Source of the DNA: Oceanicola granulosus HTCC2516 | Lineage (GTDB): Bacteria; Pseudomonadota; Alphaproteobacteria; Rhodobacterales; Rhodobacteraceae | Assembly: GCF_000153305.1 (NCBI RefSeq) | Contig: NZ_CH724107.1 | Coordinates: 1,898,011-1,960,735 of the forward strand | Length of the DNA: 62,725 bases | Reading direction: 5' to 3' | Shown here: positions 34,018 to 42,301 of the stretch, in pieces | Position numbering within the stretch: the first letter of the stretch is position 1 | Layout: every line of letters starts with the position of its first letter | Made by a program: the position numbers and the translations under genes | Notes under the pieces: generated by a model | Database searches by the model: none | What the model saw: only the letters and a program-made list of their open reading frames with translations | Told to the model about the DNA's origin: nothing

Positions 34018-34584
34018 ATGAAGCAGGAGAGCATCTCCCTGCCGGGCGGCGTGCTGCCGCTGGGCGAGCTGGTGCTGCCGCTGCCGACGCGGCGGATGCG
34101 CTACGTGCGCCCAGGCCCCGAGCACGCGGCCGCGCAGGCGGCGTTCTACGCCTCGCCGCGCGCCGCCGCCCGCGGCTGGACCCCCGAGACCGGCGCCGGT
34201 CCGCACGGGCTCGAGGCGATGGCCGCGCAGCGCGCGCGGCGCGGCTTCGGTCCGTTCGTGGCCGAGCTCCACGACAGCGGCGCGCCGGTGGGCATCTTCG
34301 GGCCGTGGTGGCCGGAGGGGCAGCCCGAGCCGGAGATCAAGTGGATCGTATGGGACCCCGCCCACGAGGGCGCCGGCCTCGCCTTCGAGGGCGCGGTGGT
34401 GACGTTGTCCTTCGCCTACTGGGTCTACGGCTGGCGCACCGCGGTGAGCTACATCGACCCCGCCAACACCCGCTCGATCGCGCTGGCCAAGCGGCTCGGC
34501 GCGCTGCGCGACGGCGACTGGACCACGCCCGGCGGCCGCCGGGTCGAGGTCTGGCGGCACCCGGCGCCGGAGGACGTGGAATGA
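34018..34584 (+). CDS. GNAT family N-acetyltransferase (RimJ/RimL-like)
   Basis: A 188-residue acetyltransferase of the GNAT fold. RMRYVRPGPEHAAAQAAF starts the domain near residue 27. The acetyl-CoA-binding region is imperfect (WVWDPAHEGAGLAFEGAV-like stretch, given here approximately), and YIDPANTRSIALAKRLGA is the typical C-terminal block of the RimJ/RimL-type group. Substrates in this group include ribosomal proteins, amino acids and antibiotics. It stands between ffh and a second GNAT gene, which overlaps its stop codon by four bases. Confidence 0.82.
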   Translation: MKQESISLPGGVLPLGELVLPLPTRRMRYVRPGPEHAAAQAAFYASPRAAARGWTPETGAGPHGLEAMAAQRARRGFGPFVAELHDSGAPVGIFGPWWPEGQPEPEIKWIVWDPAHEGAGLAFEGAVVTLSFAYWVYGWRTAVSYIDPANTRSIALAKRLGALRDGDWTTPGGRRVEVWRHPAPEDVE

Positions 34585-35171
34585 CCCGCCCCTGGCTCAC
34601 CCCGCCCGCCGGCGAAGCCGCCGGGCAGGTCGCGCGCCTCGCCGCCGCCCTGCCGGAGATCATCACCGAGCGGCTGGTGCTGCGCGCGCCGCGCCTTGCC
34701 GACTGGCCGCTGCTCGAGCCGATCTGGACCACCGCGCGCGGTGTGCATATCGGCGGGCCGATGTCGCCCGAGGACGCGTGGCTCGACTTCAACCAGATGG
34801 TCGCGAGCTGGCTGCTGCGCGGCCACGGCGCCTTCACCATCATCCGCCGCGCGGACGGCGCGGTGCTCGGCGTCGCGACGCTGGATCACGAGTGGGGCGA
34901 CCCGGAGCCCGAGATCGGCTGGCTGCTCACCGAGGCCGCCGAGGGTCACGGCTACGCCCGCGAGGCCGGGCGCGCCCTGCGCGATCGCGCCGCCGCCCTG
35001 CTCGGCCCGGACGGCTTCGTCGCCTACGTGGCGCGCGGCCACACCCGCTCGGTCCGCGTCGCCGAGGCGCTCGGAGGCACGCCCGACGCCGCGCCCCACC
35101 CGCTCGATGCGGACGTGCTCGCCTACCGCTTCGGCCCCACCCCCAGCCCCCAGACGGAGACCGCCCGATGA
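34581..35171 (+). CDS. GNAT family N-acetyltransferase
   Basis: A 196-residue RimJ/RimL-type acetyltransferase. ITERLVLRAPRLADWPLLEPI (in the region near residues 29-49) is the usual start of the domain, EIGWLLTEAAEGHGYAREAG is the acetyl-CoA-binding block, and ARGHTRSVRVAEALGG is the C-terminal block. It starts at ATG overlapping the stop of the first GNAT gene, and chorismate mutase overlaps its own stop, giving three coupled genes. The two GNAT proteins are only distantly alike. Confidence 0.88.
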   Translation: MTRPWLTPPAGEAAGQVARLAAALPEIITERLVLRAPRLADWPLLEPIWTTARGVHIGGPMSPEDAWLDFNQMVASWLLRGHGAFTIIRRADGAVLGVATLDHEWGDPEPEIGWLLTEAAEGHGYAREAGRALRDRAAALLGPDGFVAYVARGHTRSVRVAEALGGTPDAAPHPLDADVLAYRFGPTPSPQTETAR

Positions 35172-35464
35172 CGACGGACCACGAACGCGCCGCCGCGCTG
35201 CTCGCCGAGCACCGCGAGAGCATCGACCGGCTCGACGCGATCCTCGTCTACACGCTGGGCGAGCGCTTCAAGCACACCCAGGCCGTGGGCCGGCTCAAGG
35301 CCGACCACGACCTGCCGCCGTCCGATCCGGTTCGTGAGGACCAGCAGATCGCGCGGCTCACCGACCTTGCGCGCCGGGCCGATCTCGACCCGGAATTTGC
35401 CAAGAAATTCCTCGCCTTCATCATCGAGGAAGTCATCAAGCACCACGAGAAGATCAAGACGTAG
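35168..35464 (+). CDS. Chorismate mutase (AroQ type)
   Basis: A 98-residue all-helical chorismate mutase that turns chorismate into prephenate. Landmarks are the N-terminal ESIDRLDAILVYTLGERFKH with the active-site Arg and Lys pattern and the C-terminal FLAFIIEEVIKHHEKIK helix. The matching prephenate dehydratase in this window (58459-59313) has no mutase domain, so a separate mutase is needed. It is coupled to the GNAT gene upstream and lies 45 bases before rpsP. Confidence 0.9.
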   Translation: MTTDHERAAALLAEHRESIDRLDAILVYTLGERFKHTQAVGRLKADHDLPPSDPVREDQQIARLTDLARRADLDPEFAKKFLAFIIEEVIKHHEKIKT

Positions 35465-35479
35465 GGGGCCCTGCCCCCT
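35463..35479 (+). promoter_or_regulatory. Small hairpin between chorismate mutase and rpsP
   Basis: Perfect 7-bp stem AGGGGGC and GCCCCCT with a three-base loop. It begins within the chorismate mutase stop codon. There is no T-run, so it may reduce rather than stop read-through into rpsP. Confidence 0.4.
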
Positions 35480-35509
35480 GCCGAAGCCATACCAAAGGAG
35501 AACACCACC

Positions 35510-35902
35510 ATGGCCATGAAAATCCGTCTCGCCCGCGGCGGCTCCAAGAAGCGCCCGTTCTACTCGATCGTCGCCTCCGATTCGCGCATGCCGCGCGACG
35601 GCCGCTTCATCGAGAAGCTCGGCACCTACAGCCCGCTGCTGCCCAAGGACAGCGAGGACCGGGTGAAGATGGACACCGCCCGCGTGCAGCACTGGCTCGA
35701 TGCGGGCGCCCAGCCCACCGACCGCGTCAGCCGCTTCCTCGAGGCCGCCGGCCTCGTCGCCAAGAAAGAGCGCAACAACCCCAAGAAGGCCGAGCCCGGC
35801 AAGGCCGCGCAGGAGCGCGCCTCGGCCCGCGCCGAGAAGGCCAAGGCCGCCGAGGAAGCCGCCAACCCGCCGGCCGAGACGGCCGACGACGCGGCCGAGT
35901 AA
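35510..35902 (+). CDS. rpsP: 30S ribosomal protein S16
   Basis: Ribosomal protein S16, 130 residues. The first 80 match the family ([20 protein letters not shown], then [14 protein letters not shown]). The remaining 50 form a charged Lys-, Glu- and Ala-rich tail that is common in alphaproteobacterial S16. AAAGGAG lies upstream of the ATG at 35510; a second ATG two codons later is possible. It opens the rpsP-rimM-trmD-rplS group. Confidence 0.97.
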   Translation: MAMKIRLARGGSKKRPFYSIVASDSRMPRDGRFIEKLGTYSPLLPKDSEDRVKMDTARVQHWLDAGAQPTDRVSRFLEAAGLVAKKERNNPKKAEPGKAAQERASARAEKAKAAEEAANPPAETADDAAE

Positions 35903-35942
35903 GGCTGCCGATGGCCCGGGCCATCCACCGGGAGGCCCGGCG

Positions 35943-36470
35943 ATGAGCGGGGACGGCGACTCGCGCGTCGTCGTCGGCTCCATCGCCGGGGCCTTCGGCG
36001 TGCGCGGCGAGGTCCGGCTCAAGAGCTATTGCGCCGACCCCGCCGCCATCGCCGACTACACCCCGCTCCACACCGAGGACGGCCGCACCATCGCGCAGGT
36101 CGTCATCACCGGCGAGACCAAGGGCGCGCTGATCGCGCGGCTCGACGGCATCGCCACGAAGGAGCAGGCGGACGCCCTGCGCGGCACCGCGCTCCACGCG
36201 GCGCGCGACAGGCTGCCCTCGCTGCCCGACGACGAGTTCTACCATGCCGACCTGCTGGGCCTGCCCGTCTACGACGGCGGCGGCACCATGCTGGGCACCG
36301 TGAAGGCGGTGCACGATCATGGCGCGGGCGACCTGCTCGAGGTGCACGGACCGGGGCTGAAGTCGACGGTGCTGCTGCCCTTCACCCGCGAGATCGTCCC
36401 GACGGTCGACCTCGCCGCGGGGCGCATCGTGGCGGATCCGCCGGAGGGGTTGTTTCCGTCGGAGGCCTGA
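35943..36470 (+). CDS. rimM: Ribosome maturation factor RimM
   Basis: Assists 30S maturation by binding S19 near the 16S rRNA head. The 175 residues have the N-terminal RimM barrel ([20 protein letters not shown] at about 9-28) and the C-terminal PRC-type barrel ([14 protein letters not shown] onward, ending PPEGLF). It lies 40 bases after rpsP. The usual partner trmD does not follow directly, because a small membrane protein gene lies between them. Confidence 0.95.
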   Translation: MSGDGDSRVVVGSIAGAFGVRGEVRLKSYCADPAAIADYTPLHTEDGRTIAQVVITGETKGALIARLDGIATKEQADALRGTALHAARDRLPSLPDDEFYHADLLGLPVYDGGGTMLGTVKAVHDHGAGDLLEVHGPGLKSTVLLPFTREIVPTVDLAAGRIVADPPEGLFPSEA

Positions 36471-36507
36471 CGGCGCACCGGAACGATCCGGCTGCAGGCG
36501 GCGTTCT

Positions 36508-36534
36508 CCTTTCACTACACGCAATCGTGAAAGG
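36508..36534 (+). promoter_or_regulatory. Hairpin before the DUF1328 gene
   Basis: Perfect 8-bp stem CCTTTCAC (36508-36515) and GTGAAAGG (36527-36534) with an 11-base loop, eight bases before the DUF1328 start codon. It could mask or adjust translation of that gene or end part of the rimM transcript. Confidence 0.4.
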
Positions 36535-36542
36535 CCCAGATC

Positions 36543-36707
36543 ATGATCGAATGGATCCTCATCCTCCTCGCCGTCGCCGCCGTCGCCTCGCTGCTCGGCT
36601 TCGGGCGGCTTTCCGGCGCCGCCCTGACCGGGGCGAAGATCCTGATCTTCGTGGCGCTCATCCTGTTCCTCCTCGTCCTGTTCGGCATCATCGCCATCGC
36701 CGCCTAG
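36543..36707 (+). CDS. DUF1328/YtjA-type small membrane protein
   Basis: A 54-residue protein of two membrane helices (about 4-20 and 32-52) joined by GFGRLSGAALTGAKIL. This Gly-rich loop with two flanking helices matches the DUF1328 (YtjA) pattern. Relatives are abundant small inner-membrane proteins, sometimes stress-induced, with unknown function. The gene lies between rimM (72 bases before) and trmD (44 bases after), inside an otherwise conserved ribosomal group, and a hairpin precedes it. Confidence 0.75.
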   Translation: MIEWILILLAVAAVASLLGFGRLSGAALTGAKILIFVALILFLLVLFGIIAIAA

Positions 36708-36751
36708 CGGCGCACATTCCCAAGCGGGCCGGCTTGGGCTAGAGGGCGGGC

Positions 36752-37579
36752 ATGACGCACCCGCCCGAAAAGCCCGCCGCGCCCCCTGCCCGCTCGCATG
36801 GGCGCAAGACGATCCGCCCGACGCTGACGCCGCGCGACCTGATGGGCGACAACCCCGCCCTCGCCCGAGCCTGGCGGGCGCAGGTGCTGACGCTGTTCCC
36901 CGACGCCTTCCCCGGCCTGCTCGGCGAGAGCCTCACCGGGCGGGCGCTGAAGGACGGGCTGTGGCAGCTCGAGACGGTGGACCTGCGCCGCTTCGGCATC
37001 GGGCGGCATCGCAACGTCGACGACACCCCCGCCGGGGGCGGTGCGGGGATGGTGCTGCGCCCGGACGTGCTCGGCGCCGCCATCGAGTCGGCCCGCGCCG
37101 GCCTGCGCGGGGAGATGCCGCTGATCTACCTGTCGCCGCGCGGCCGCCGCTTCGATCAGCGGATGGCGCAGTCGCTGGCCGCGTGCGACGGGGTGACGCT
37201 GCTCTGCGGGCGGTTCGAGGGCGTCGACGAGCGGGTGATCGAGCATTACGGCATCGAGGAGGTCAGCCTCGGCGACTTCGTCCTCACCGGCGGCGAGATC
37301 GCGGCGCAGGCGCTGATCGACGCCGCCGTCCGGCTGCGGCCCGGCGTGCTCGGCAACGAGGCCTCGGCCGAGGAGGAGAGCTTCTCCGACGGCCTCCTCG
37401 AGCACCCCCACTACACGCGGCCCGCCGAATGGAACGGCCGCGCCATCCCCGAGGTGCTGCAATCGGGCCACCACGGCCGCATCGCCGCGTGGCGCCGCGC
37501 CCAGTCGGAGGCGCTGACCCGCGCCCGCCGCCCCGACCTCTGGGCCGCCTACGAGGCAAGACGCCGCGGCGAGCGCTGA
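36752..37579 (+). CDS. trmD: tRNA (guanine-N1-)-methyltransferase TrmD
   Basis: Methylates G37 next to the anticodon in several tRNAs, which prevents frameshifting. The 275 residues include a 40-residue N-terminal extension before the usual start ([19 protein letters not shown]), then [18 protein letters not shown], the trefoil-knot AdoMet site ([36 protein letters not shown]), and the [15 protein letters not shown] block. The extension occurs in relatives. rplS follows, but behind its own promoter match and a long leader. Confidence 0.95.
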   Translation: MTHPPEKPAAPPARSHGRKTIRPTLTPRDLMGDNPALARAWRAQVLTLFPDAFPGLLGESLTGRALKDGLWQLETVDLRRFGIGRHRNVDDTPAGGGAGMVLRPDVLGAAIESARAGLRGEMPLIYLSPRGRRFDQRMAQSLAACDGVTLLCGRFEGVDERVIEHYGIEEVSLGDFVLTGGEIAAQALIDAAVRLRPGVLGNEASAEEESFSDGLLEHPHYTRPAEWNGRAIPEVLQSGHHGRIAAWRRAQSEALTRARRPDLWAAYEARRRGER

Positions 37580-37585
37580 GGGGCC

Positions 37586-37614
37586 TTGATCGGCGGGCGG
37601 TTTTGGTCTACGCG
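37586..37614 (+). promoter_or_regulatory. Predicted promoter of rplS-rpmE
   Basis: TTGATC (37586-37591) and TACGCG (37609-37614) with a 17-base spacer, immediately after trmD. The leader to rplS would be about 230 bases and contains a small hairpin TCACGG/CCGTGA (37812-37829). Confidence 0.45.
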
Positions 37615-37848
37615 CGCCCGGTGCGGCGCCTCGTGGCCCGCGCATCCCGGCCAGGGCCGGGCGGGACGGTCCCGCGCAGATGCTTCTCTGCGCCGCAGCC
37701 CCCGCCAGCAAAGCCCGCACCGGCACAAGAAACGCGACCTGATCTCTTGCGGGCTGGCCGACGGGCCGGGACCCGGGTGAAGACCAAGAGCTCTCCGGAC
37801 GGCATGAACCTTCACGGGCCAAACCGTGAGCAGCATTAGGAGGGTCTG

Positions 37849-38241
37849 ATGGACCTGATCGCACAACTCGAGGCGGAACAGATCGCCTCGCTCGGGAAGG
37901 ACATTCCCGACTTCAAGGCCGGCGACACGATCCGCGTCGGCTACAAGGTGACCGAAGGCACCCGCACCCGCGTGCAGAACTACGAAGGCGTCTGCATCAG
38001 CCGCAAGAACGGCGAGGGCATCGCCGGCTCGTTCACGGTGCGCAAGATCTCCTTCGGCGAGGGCGTGGAGCGCGTGTTCCCCCTCTATGCCACCAACATT
38101 GACAGCATCACCGTCGTGCGCCGCGGCAAGGTCCGTCGCGCCAAGCTGTACTACCTCCGCTCGCGTCGCGGCAAATCGGCCCGGATCGCGGAAGTTTCCA
38201 ACTACAAGCCCAAGGCCGACAAGGCCGCGGCACAGGCCTGA
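37849..38241 (+). CDS. rplS: 50S ribosomal protein L19
   Basis: Ribosomal protein L19, 130 residues, at the 30S-50S interface. Conserved blocks are [52 protein letters not shown] and [16 protein letters not shown]. An unusually strong AGGAGGGT site precedes the ATG. The 269-base leader after trmD is long for a gene in this group. rpmE follows 11 bases later. Confidence 0.98.
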   Translation: MDLIAQLEAEQIASLGKDIPDFKAGDTIRVGYKVTEGTRTRVQNYEGVCISRKNGEGIAGSFTVRKISFGEGVERVFPLYATNIDSITVVRRGKVRRAKLYYLRSRRGKSARIAEVSNYKPKADKAAAQA

Positions 38242-38252
38242 GGAGCGCGGAG

Positions 38253-38474
38253 ATGAAAAAGGACATTCACCCCGACTACCACGTCATCGACGTCAAGATG
38301 ACCGACGGGACCGTCGTGCAGATGAAGTCGACCTGGGGCGCCGAAGGCGACCAGCTCTCGCTCGACATCGACCCCTCGGTGCACCCGGCCTGGACCGGCG
38401 GCACCTCGCGCCTGATGGACACCGGCGGGCGCGTCAGCAAGTTCAAGAAGAAGTACGAAGGCCTCGGGTTCTAA
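38253..38474 (+). CDS. rpmE: 50S ribosomal protein L31
   Basis: Ribosomal protein L31, 73 residues. It has the [18 protein letters not shown] start and the HPAWTGG and [12 protein letters not shown] ending. The four cysteines of zinc-binding L31 are missing, so this is the zinc-independent form. It shares a transcript with rplS and ends at a strong terminator. Confidence 0.97.
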   Translation: MKKDIHPDYHVIDVKMTDGTVVQMKSTWGAEGDQLSLDIDPSVHPAWTGGTSRLMDTGGRVSKFKKKYEGLGF

Positions 38475-38500
38475 GACCCCTATCCTCCGACGCACGATCC

Positions 38501-38526
38501 GACGCCGCCCCCACCGGGGCGGCGTC
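38501..38526 (+). terminator. Terminator after rpmE
   Basis: Perfect 11-bp stem GACGCCGCCCC (38501-38511) and GGGGCGGCGTC (38516-38526) with a four-base loop, followed by TTGCGTT. It ends the ribosomal block. Confidence 0.8.
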
Positions 38527-38645
38527 TTGCGTTCCGGCGGGGCTGTGACGAAAGGGCCGACACGGCGGTTTTTTGCCCGACTGCGCTTTTCCGCCTCTGC
38601 TTGGCTAAATACAGTGTGCGCCAACAAGAAGCTGGGGGCCGGGCC

Positions 38646-39455
38646 GTGTCACATATCATCGTCGTGGGCAACGAGAAGGGCGGCGCCGGGAAGTCGACCG
38701 TGTCGATGCATGTCGCCACCGCGCTCGCGCGGCTGGGCGTCAAGGTCGCCACGATGGACCTCGACCTGCGCCAGAAGACGCTCGGCCGCTACATGGCCAA
38801 CCGCGCCGCCTACCTCGAGAAGGAGGGGCTCGACCTGCCGAGCCCGAAGCACCACGAGCTGCCCGAGATCGACCAGTCGAGCCTCGGCCCCGGCGAGAAC
38901 GTCAACGATCACCGCCTGTCCATGGCCGTCGCCGAGCTCGAGCCCGACGCCGACTTCATCCTGATCGACTGCCCCGGCTCGCACACCCGTCTGAGCCAGG
39001 TGGCGCACTCCCTCGCCGACACCCTGATCACGCCGCTCAACGACAGCTTCGTCGATTTCGACCTGCTCGCCCATGTCGACAGCGAGGGGCAGAACATCAC
39101 CGGGCCGTCGGTCTATTCCGAGATGGTCTGGAACGCGCGCCAGCTGCGGGCGCAGGCGGGGCTGGAGCCGATCGACTGGGTCGTGGTGCGCAACCGGCTC
39201 GGCGCGCAGCAGATGGTGAACAAGCAGAAGATGGAGAAGGCGCTCGACAAGCTGGCGCGGCGGATCGGTTTCCGCGTCGCGCCGGGCTTCAACGAGCGGG
39301 TGATCTTCCGCGAGCTGTTCCCGCGCGGCCTGACCCTGCTCGACCTGCGCGACATCGGCGTCAAGAACCTCAACATCTCCAACATCGCCGCCCGCCAGGA
39401 GCTGCGCGACCTGATGAAGGCGCTGAACCTGCCGGGCGTCGAGGTGACCTTCTAG
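38646..39455 (+). CDS. mipZ: Division-plane positioning ATPase MipZ
   Basis: A ParA/MinD-superfamily ATPase of 269 residues that in Caulobacter forms a gradient from the ParB-marked poles and keeps FtsZ at midcell. The deviant Walker A is KGGAGKST (11-18). DLDLRQKTLGRYMANR and FILIDCPGSHTRLS follow, and the C-terminal half (WVVVRNRLG, GFRVAPGFNERVIFRELFPRG) is characteristic of MipZ rather than ParA. The GTG at 38646 matches the family start; a TTG 15 codons earlier is rejected. It converges with a membrane-protein gene and overlaps its end by four bases. Confidence 0.94.
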   Translation: MSHIIVVGNEKGGAGKSTVSMHVATALARLGVKVATMDLDLRQKTLGRYMANRAAYLEKEGLDLPSPKHHELPEIDQSSLGPGENVNDHRLSMAVAELEPDADFILIDCPGSHTRLSQVAHSLADTLITPLNDSFVDFDLLAHVDSEGQNITGPSVYSEMVWNARQLRAQAGLEPIDWVVVRNRLGAQQMVNKQKMEKALDKLARRIGFRVAPGFNERVIFRELFPRGLTLLDLRDIGVKNLNISNIAARQELRDLMKALNLPGVEVTF

Positions 39456-40492
39456 GACGTCGCCTCGTCGTCGTCGCGCCGGCGCAGCCCGGCGAGGCGC
39501 ATCGTCACCAGCAGCACCGAGAGCGCGGCGCAGCCAAGCACCGCGAGCGCGGCGAGATCGCCCGCCAGCGCTTCGGTGAGGCGGGTTTCGCCCCAGGTGG
39601 CGAGGGTGCCGAGCCCGGCGCGGACGGTGTCGAGCGCGCGGATGTCCCACGCGGCGATGCCCGGCGTGAGCATCGGCAGCAGGTGCATCCCGGCCCCGGC
39701 GGCGACGACGAGCGCGAAGAAGGCGATCAGCGCGCCGCGCACCGGCGAGCGCCGCACCTGCGCCTCGGGCACCGGCACTTCCGCCTCGGCCAGCGGCGGC
39801 CGCGCCGCGGCCTGCGCGCGCGCGCCGCTCTGCGCCGCCAGCGCCGCGAGCGCCAGGGCGAGGAACCCGAGGCCGCCCGCGATCCTGGCGCAGAGGCCGA
39901 AGATCGTGCTCTCGCCCGACGCCGGCAGGTAGGCGGCGCGGCGGCCCTCGACGAACGGGTAGACCACCCGGCGCAGCATCGCCGCCGGCACCTCGGCGCC
40001 CGCCAGCGTTTCGGCCCACGCGCCCACCGCGCCGTAGCGGCCGTTGAGCGTGACCACCGGCCCGATCGGGCCCCGCGCCCGCGCCAGCGCCTCGAACCGC
40101 TCGGCGGTGAACCGTTCCGCGCTGAAGCCCGGCCCGGTGAACAGCGCGATGCCGAACGGCGCGTTGAGGTCGGACAGCGTCGCCTCCTCGCCGTAGAGCG
40201 GCACCATCAGCGCCGGCGCACCGGCCTCGTCGTCCGGCTCCAGCAGCCGCGCGCCTGCCACGTCGAGCTGCGCCGTCAGCACCACCTCCGACAGCGGCCC
40301 GAGATCGTTCGAGGGATGGAACGCGCTCACCGGCACCGCGGCGGGCGGCCCGGCGAGGTAGAGCTCCGCCATCTCGGCGCGCGCATCGTTCGCCTCGGCC
40401 TGCAGCCAGGCCCCGACCGCGACCACCCCCAGCGCAACGACGCCGACCAGCCAGGGCGCGATGCGCAGGACGACGGAGACCTTGGAACCCAT
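39452..40492 (-). CDS. Hypothetical membrane protein
   Basis: A 346-residue protein with a first membrane helix near residues 10-30, a periplasmic-like domain of about 150 residues, and further hydrophobic segments near 205-225, 255-275 and 310-330. No domain or catalytic motif is recognised. The start MGSKVSVVLRIAPWLVG is preferred; an upstream in-frame ATG would add a polar leader before the first helix. The gene converges with mipZ, and tRNA-Met lies on its own strand upstream. Confidence 0.6.
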   Translation of the reverse strand: MGSKVSVVLRIAPWLVGVVALGVVAVGAWLQAEANDARAEMAELYLAGPPAAVPVSAFHPSNDLGPLSEVVLTAQLDVAGARLLEPDDEAGAPALMVPLYGEEATLSDLNAPFGIALFTGPGFSAERFTAERFEALARARGPIGPVVTLNGRYGAVGAWAETLAGAEVPAAMLRRVVYPFVEGRRAAYLPASGESTIFGLCARIAGGLGFLALALAALAAQSGARAQAAARPPLAEAEVPVPEAQVRRSPVRGALIAFFALVVAAGAGMHLLPMLTPGIAAWDIRALDTVRAGLGTLATWGETRLTEALAGDLAALAVLGCAALSVLLVTMRLAGLRRRDDDEATS

Positions 40493-40648
40493 GTGACACC
40501 CACTCGTAGAGACTGGGTGAAGATGCGCGGCAGATTGCGGCAACTCGTTGACCGGTTAACGACGATTTTCGGTGTCGGCAGCGACGTGCCGACGCCACGC
40601 GCCGACGGCCCCGCCGGGCCGCTGGTCGCCAGTGTCTCAAGGGGATTT

Positions 40649-40725
40649 TGGTAGCGTGGGGCGGACTTGAACCGCCGACCCCAGCATTATGAGTGCTGTG
40701 CTCTAACCAGCTGAGCTACCACGCC
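40649..40725 (-). tRNA. tRNA-Met (CAT), elongator type
   Basis: A 77-base tRNA including an encoded CCA. The anticodon loop is CTCATAA with anticodon CAT, the T loop is TTCAAGT, and the D arm has GCTCAGCTGGTTAGAGC. The acceptor stem GGCGTGG pairs with CCACGCT through one G-T pair at the end. The D-arm and anticodon-stem sequence resemble elongator tRNA-Met rather than initiator tRNA, which would have three G-C pairs in the anticodon stem. Confidence 0.93.
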
Positions 40726-40829
40726 ACACCCGGGTCGCACTAGAGAACGTCCGCGGGCGTGTCAACGGCAAATCGAGCCTCTTTTCGTCCCCCGCGCGAT
40801 GCGCGAAGAAGGCGCGGGAGGAGACGCAC

Positions 40830-42233
40830 ATGATCGAACAATTCGCCGCCATCGTCGGCCCCGCCAACGTGCTGACGGGCGACGCCGCGGCACCCTGGGC
40901 GCGCGACTGGACGGGCAACTACGAGGGCCTGCCCGCGGCGGTGGTGCGCCCCGCCTCGACGGCGGAGGTGTCGCAGGTGCTGGCGGCGGCGAACGCGGCG
41001 GAGGTGCCGGTGGTGCCGGTCTCGGGCAACACCGGGCTCAACGGCGGCGCCTTCGCGCGCGACGCCGTCGTCGTCTCGCTCGACCGGATGCGCGCGATTC
41101 GCGAGGTGCGCGCGAGCGAGCGGGTCGCCGTGGTCGAGGCCGGGGTGATCCTGTCGGAGCTGCACGATGCCGCCGAGGCGGAGGGGCTGATCTTCCCGAT
41201 GACCTTCGGCGCGCGCGGCTCGGCGCGGATCGGCGGCATCCTGTCGACCAACGCCGGCGGCTCCAACGTCCTGCGCTACGGCAACACCCGCCAGCTCGTC
41301 CTCGGGATCGAGGCGGTGCTCGCCGACGGCCGGGTGCTCGACCTGATGACGGCGCTGCACAAGGACAATACCGGCCCCGCGCTCGGCCAGCTGATGATCG
41401 GCGCCGAGGGGATGCTCGGCGTCATCACCGGCGCCGTCCTCAAGCTCGCGCCGCAGCCCCGCGCCTACGCCACCGCGATGGTCGCCGTGCGCGACCTCGA
41501 CACCGCGCTGACGCTGCTCAACCGGCTGCAGGACGCCTCGGGCGGCGCGGTGGAAGCGTTCGAGTACATGCCGGCGAACTACATCGCGCGCCACCTGGAG
41601 GTGATCGCGGGGGCGCGCCCGCCGTTCGACGCGGCGCACGAGACTAACATCCTCGTCGAGCTCGGCGCCACCGCCGCCCGCGACGCCACGCCCGGCCCCG
41701 ACGGCACCGTGCCGCTCGCCGCGCTGCTCGAGGAGACCCTCGCCGCCGCCTTCGAGGAAGGGCTCGTCGCCGACGCCGTCGTCGCCCAGACCGAGGCTCA
41801 GCGGCGCGAGATGTGGGCGCGGCGCGAGTCGGCAGCCGAGATCACCTTCCACCGCCGCCCCTTCGTCGACACCGACATCGCGGTGCCGCTGCACGCGGTG
41901 CAGGCGTTCCTCGACGGCATCCGCGCCCGCCTCGCCGCGCTCGACCCGGACGCCGACGATTTCGTCGTCGCCCATCTCGGCGACGGCAACATCCACTACA
42001 CCGTCTATCCCGGCCGCGACGACCCGGCGCTGATGCGCGCGATCCGCGAGGCGATCGACGACACCGCCGTCGGCCTCGGCGGCACCTTCAGCGCCGAGCA
42101 CGGCATCGGCCTGTCCAAGCTCGGCGCGATGGCGCGGCACAAGAACCCGGTCGCGCTCGACGCGCTGCGGGCGATCAAGGCGGCGCTCGACCCGAACGAC
42201 ATCCTCAACAGGGGCAAGACGATCCCGCGCTAG
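40830..42233 (+). CDS. FAD-linked oxidoreductase (GlcD / D-2-hydroxyacid dehydrogenase type)
   Basis: A 467-residue flavoprotein of the VAO/GlcD family. The N-terminal FAD-binding domain shows PVVPVSGNTGLNGGAF and TFGARGSARIGGILSTNAGG, and the C-terminal domain carries the HLGDGNIHYTVYPG metal- and substrate-binding segment and the FSAEHGIGLSK ending. Substrates in this family include D-lactate, glycolate, D-2-hydroxyglutarate and related acids, and sequence alone does not choose. GGGAGGAG precedes the ATG. An MFS transporter gene follows after 68 bases and may import or export the substrate. Confidence 0.9.
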   Translation: MIEQFAAIVGPANVLTGDAAAPWARDWTGNYEGLPAAVVRPASTAEVSQVLAAANAAEVPVVPVSGNTGLNGGAFARDAVVVSLDRMRAIREVRASERVAVVEAGVILSELHDAAEAEGLIFPMTFGARGSARIGGILSTNAGGSNVLRYGNTRQLVLGIEAVLADGRVLDLMTALHKDNTGPALGQLMIGAEGMLGVITGAVLKLAPQPRAYATAMVAVRDLDTALTLLNRLQDASGGAVEAFEYMPANYIARHLEVIAGARPPFDAAHETNILVELGATAARDATPGPDGTVPLAALLEETLAAAFEEGLVADAVVAQTEAQRREMWARRESAAEITFHRRPFVDTDIAVPLHAVQAFLDGIRARLAALDPDADDFVVAHLGDGNIHYTVYPGRDDPALMRAIREAIDDTAVGLGGTFSAEHGIGLSKLGAMARHKNPVALDALRAIKAALDPNDILNRGKTIPR

Positions 42234-42301
42234 CGGGTGGTGCAGCCTTGCCTCCGGCCGCCGATGGGTGCAGGCCGGCGGCGGGGCGGAGGCGAGTGAC
42301 C

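Noticed and set aside
38601-38645. Upstream TTG start for mipZ
   Set aside because: The extra 15 residues do not fit the ParA/MipZ N-terminus, where the first beta strand begins at the GTG at 38646.
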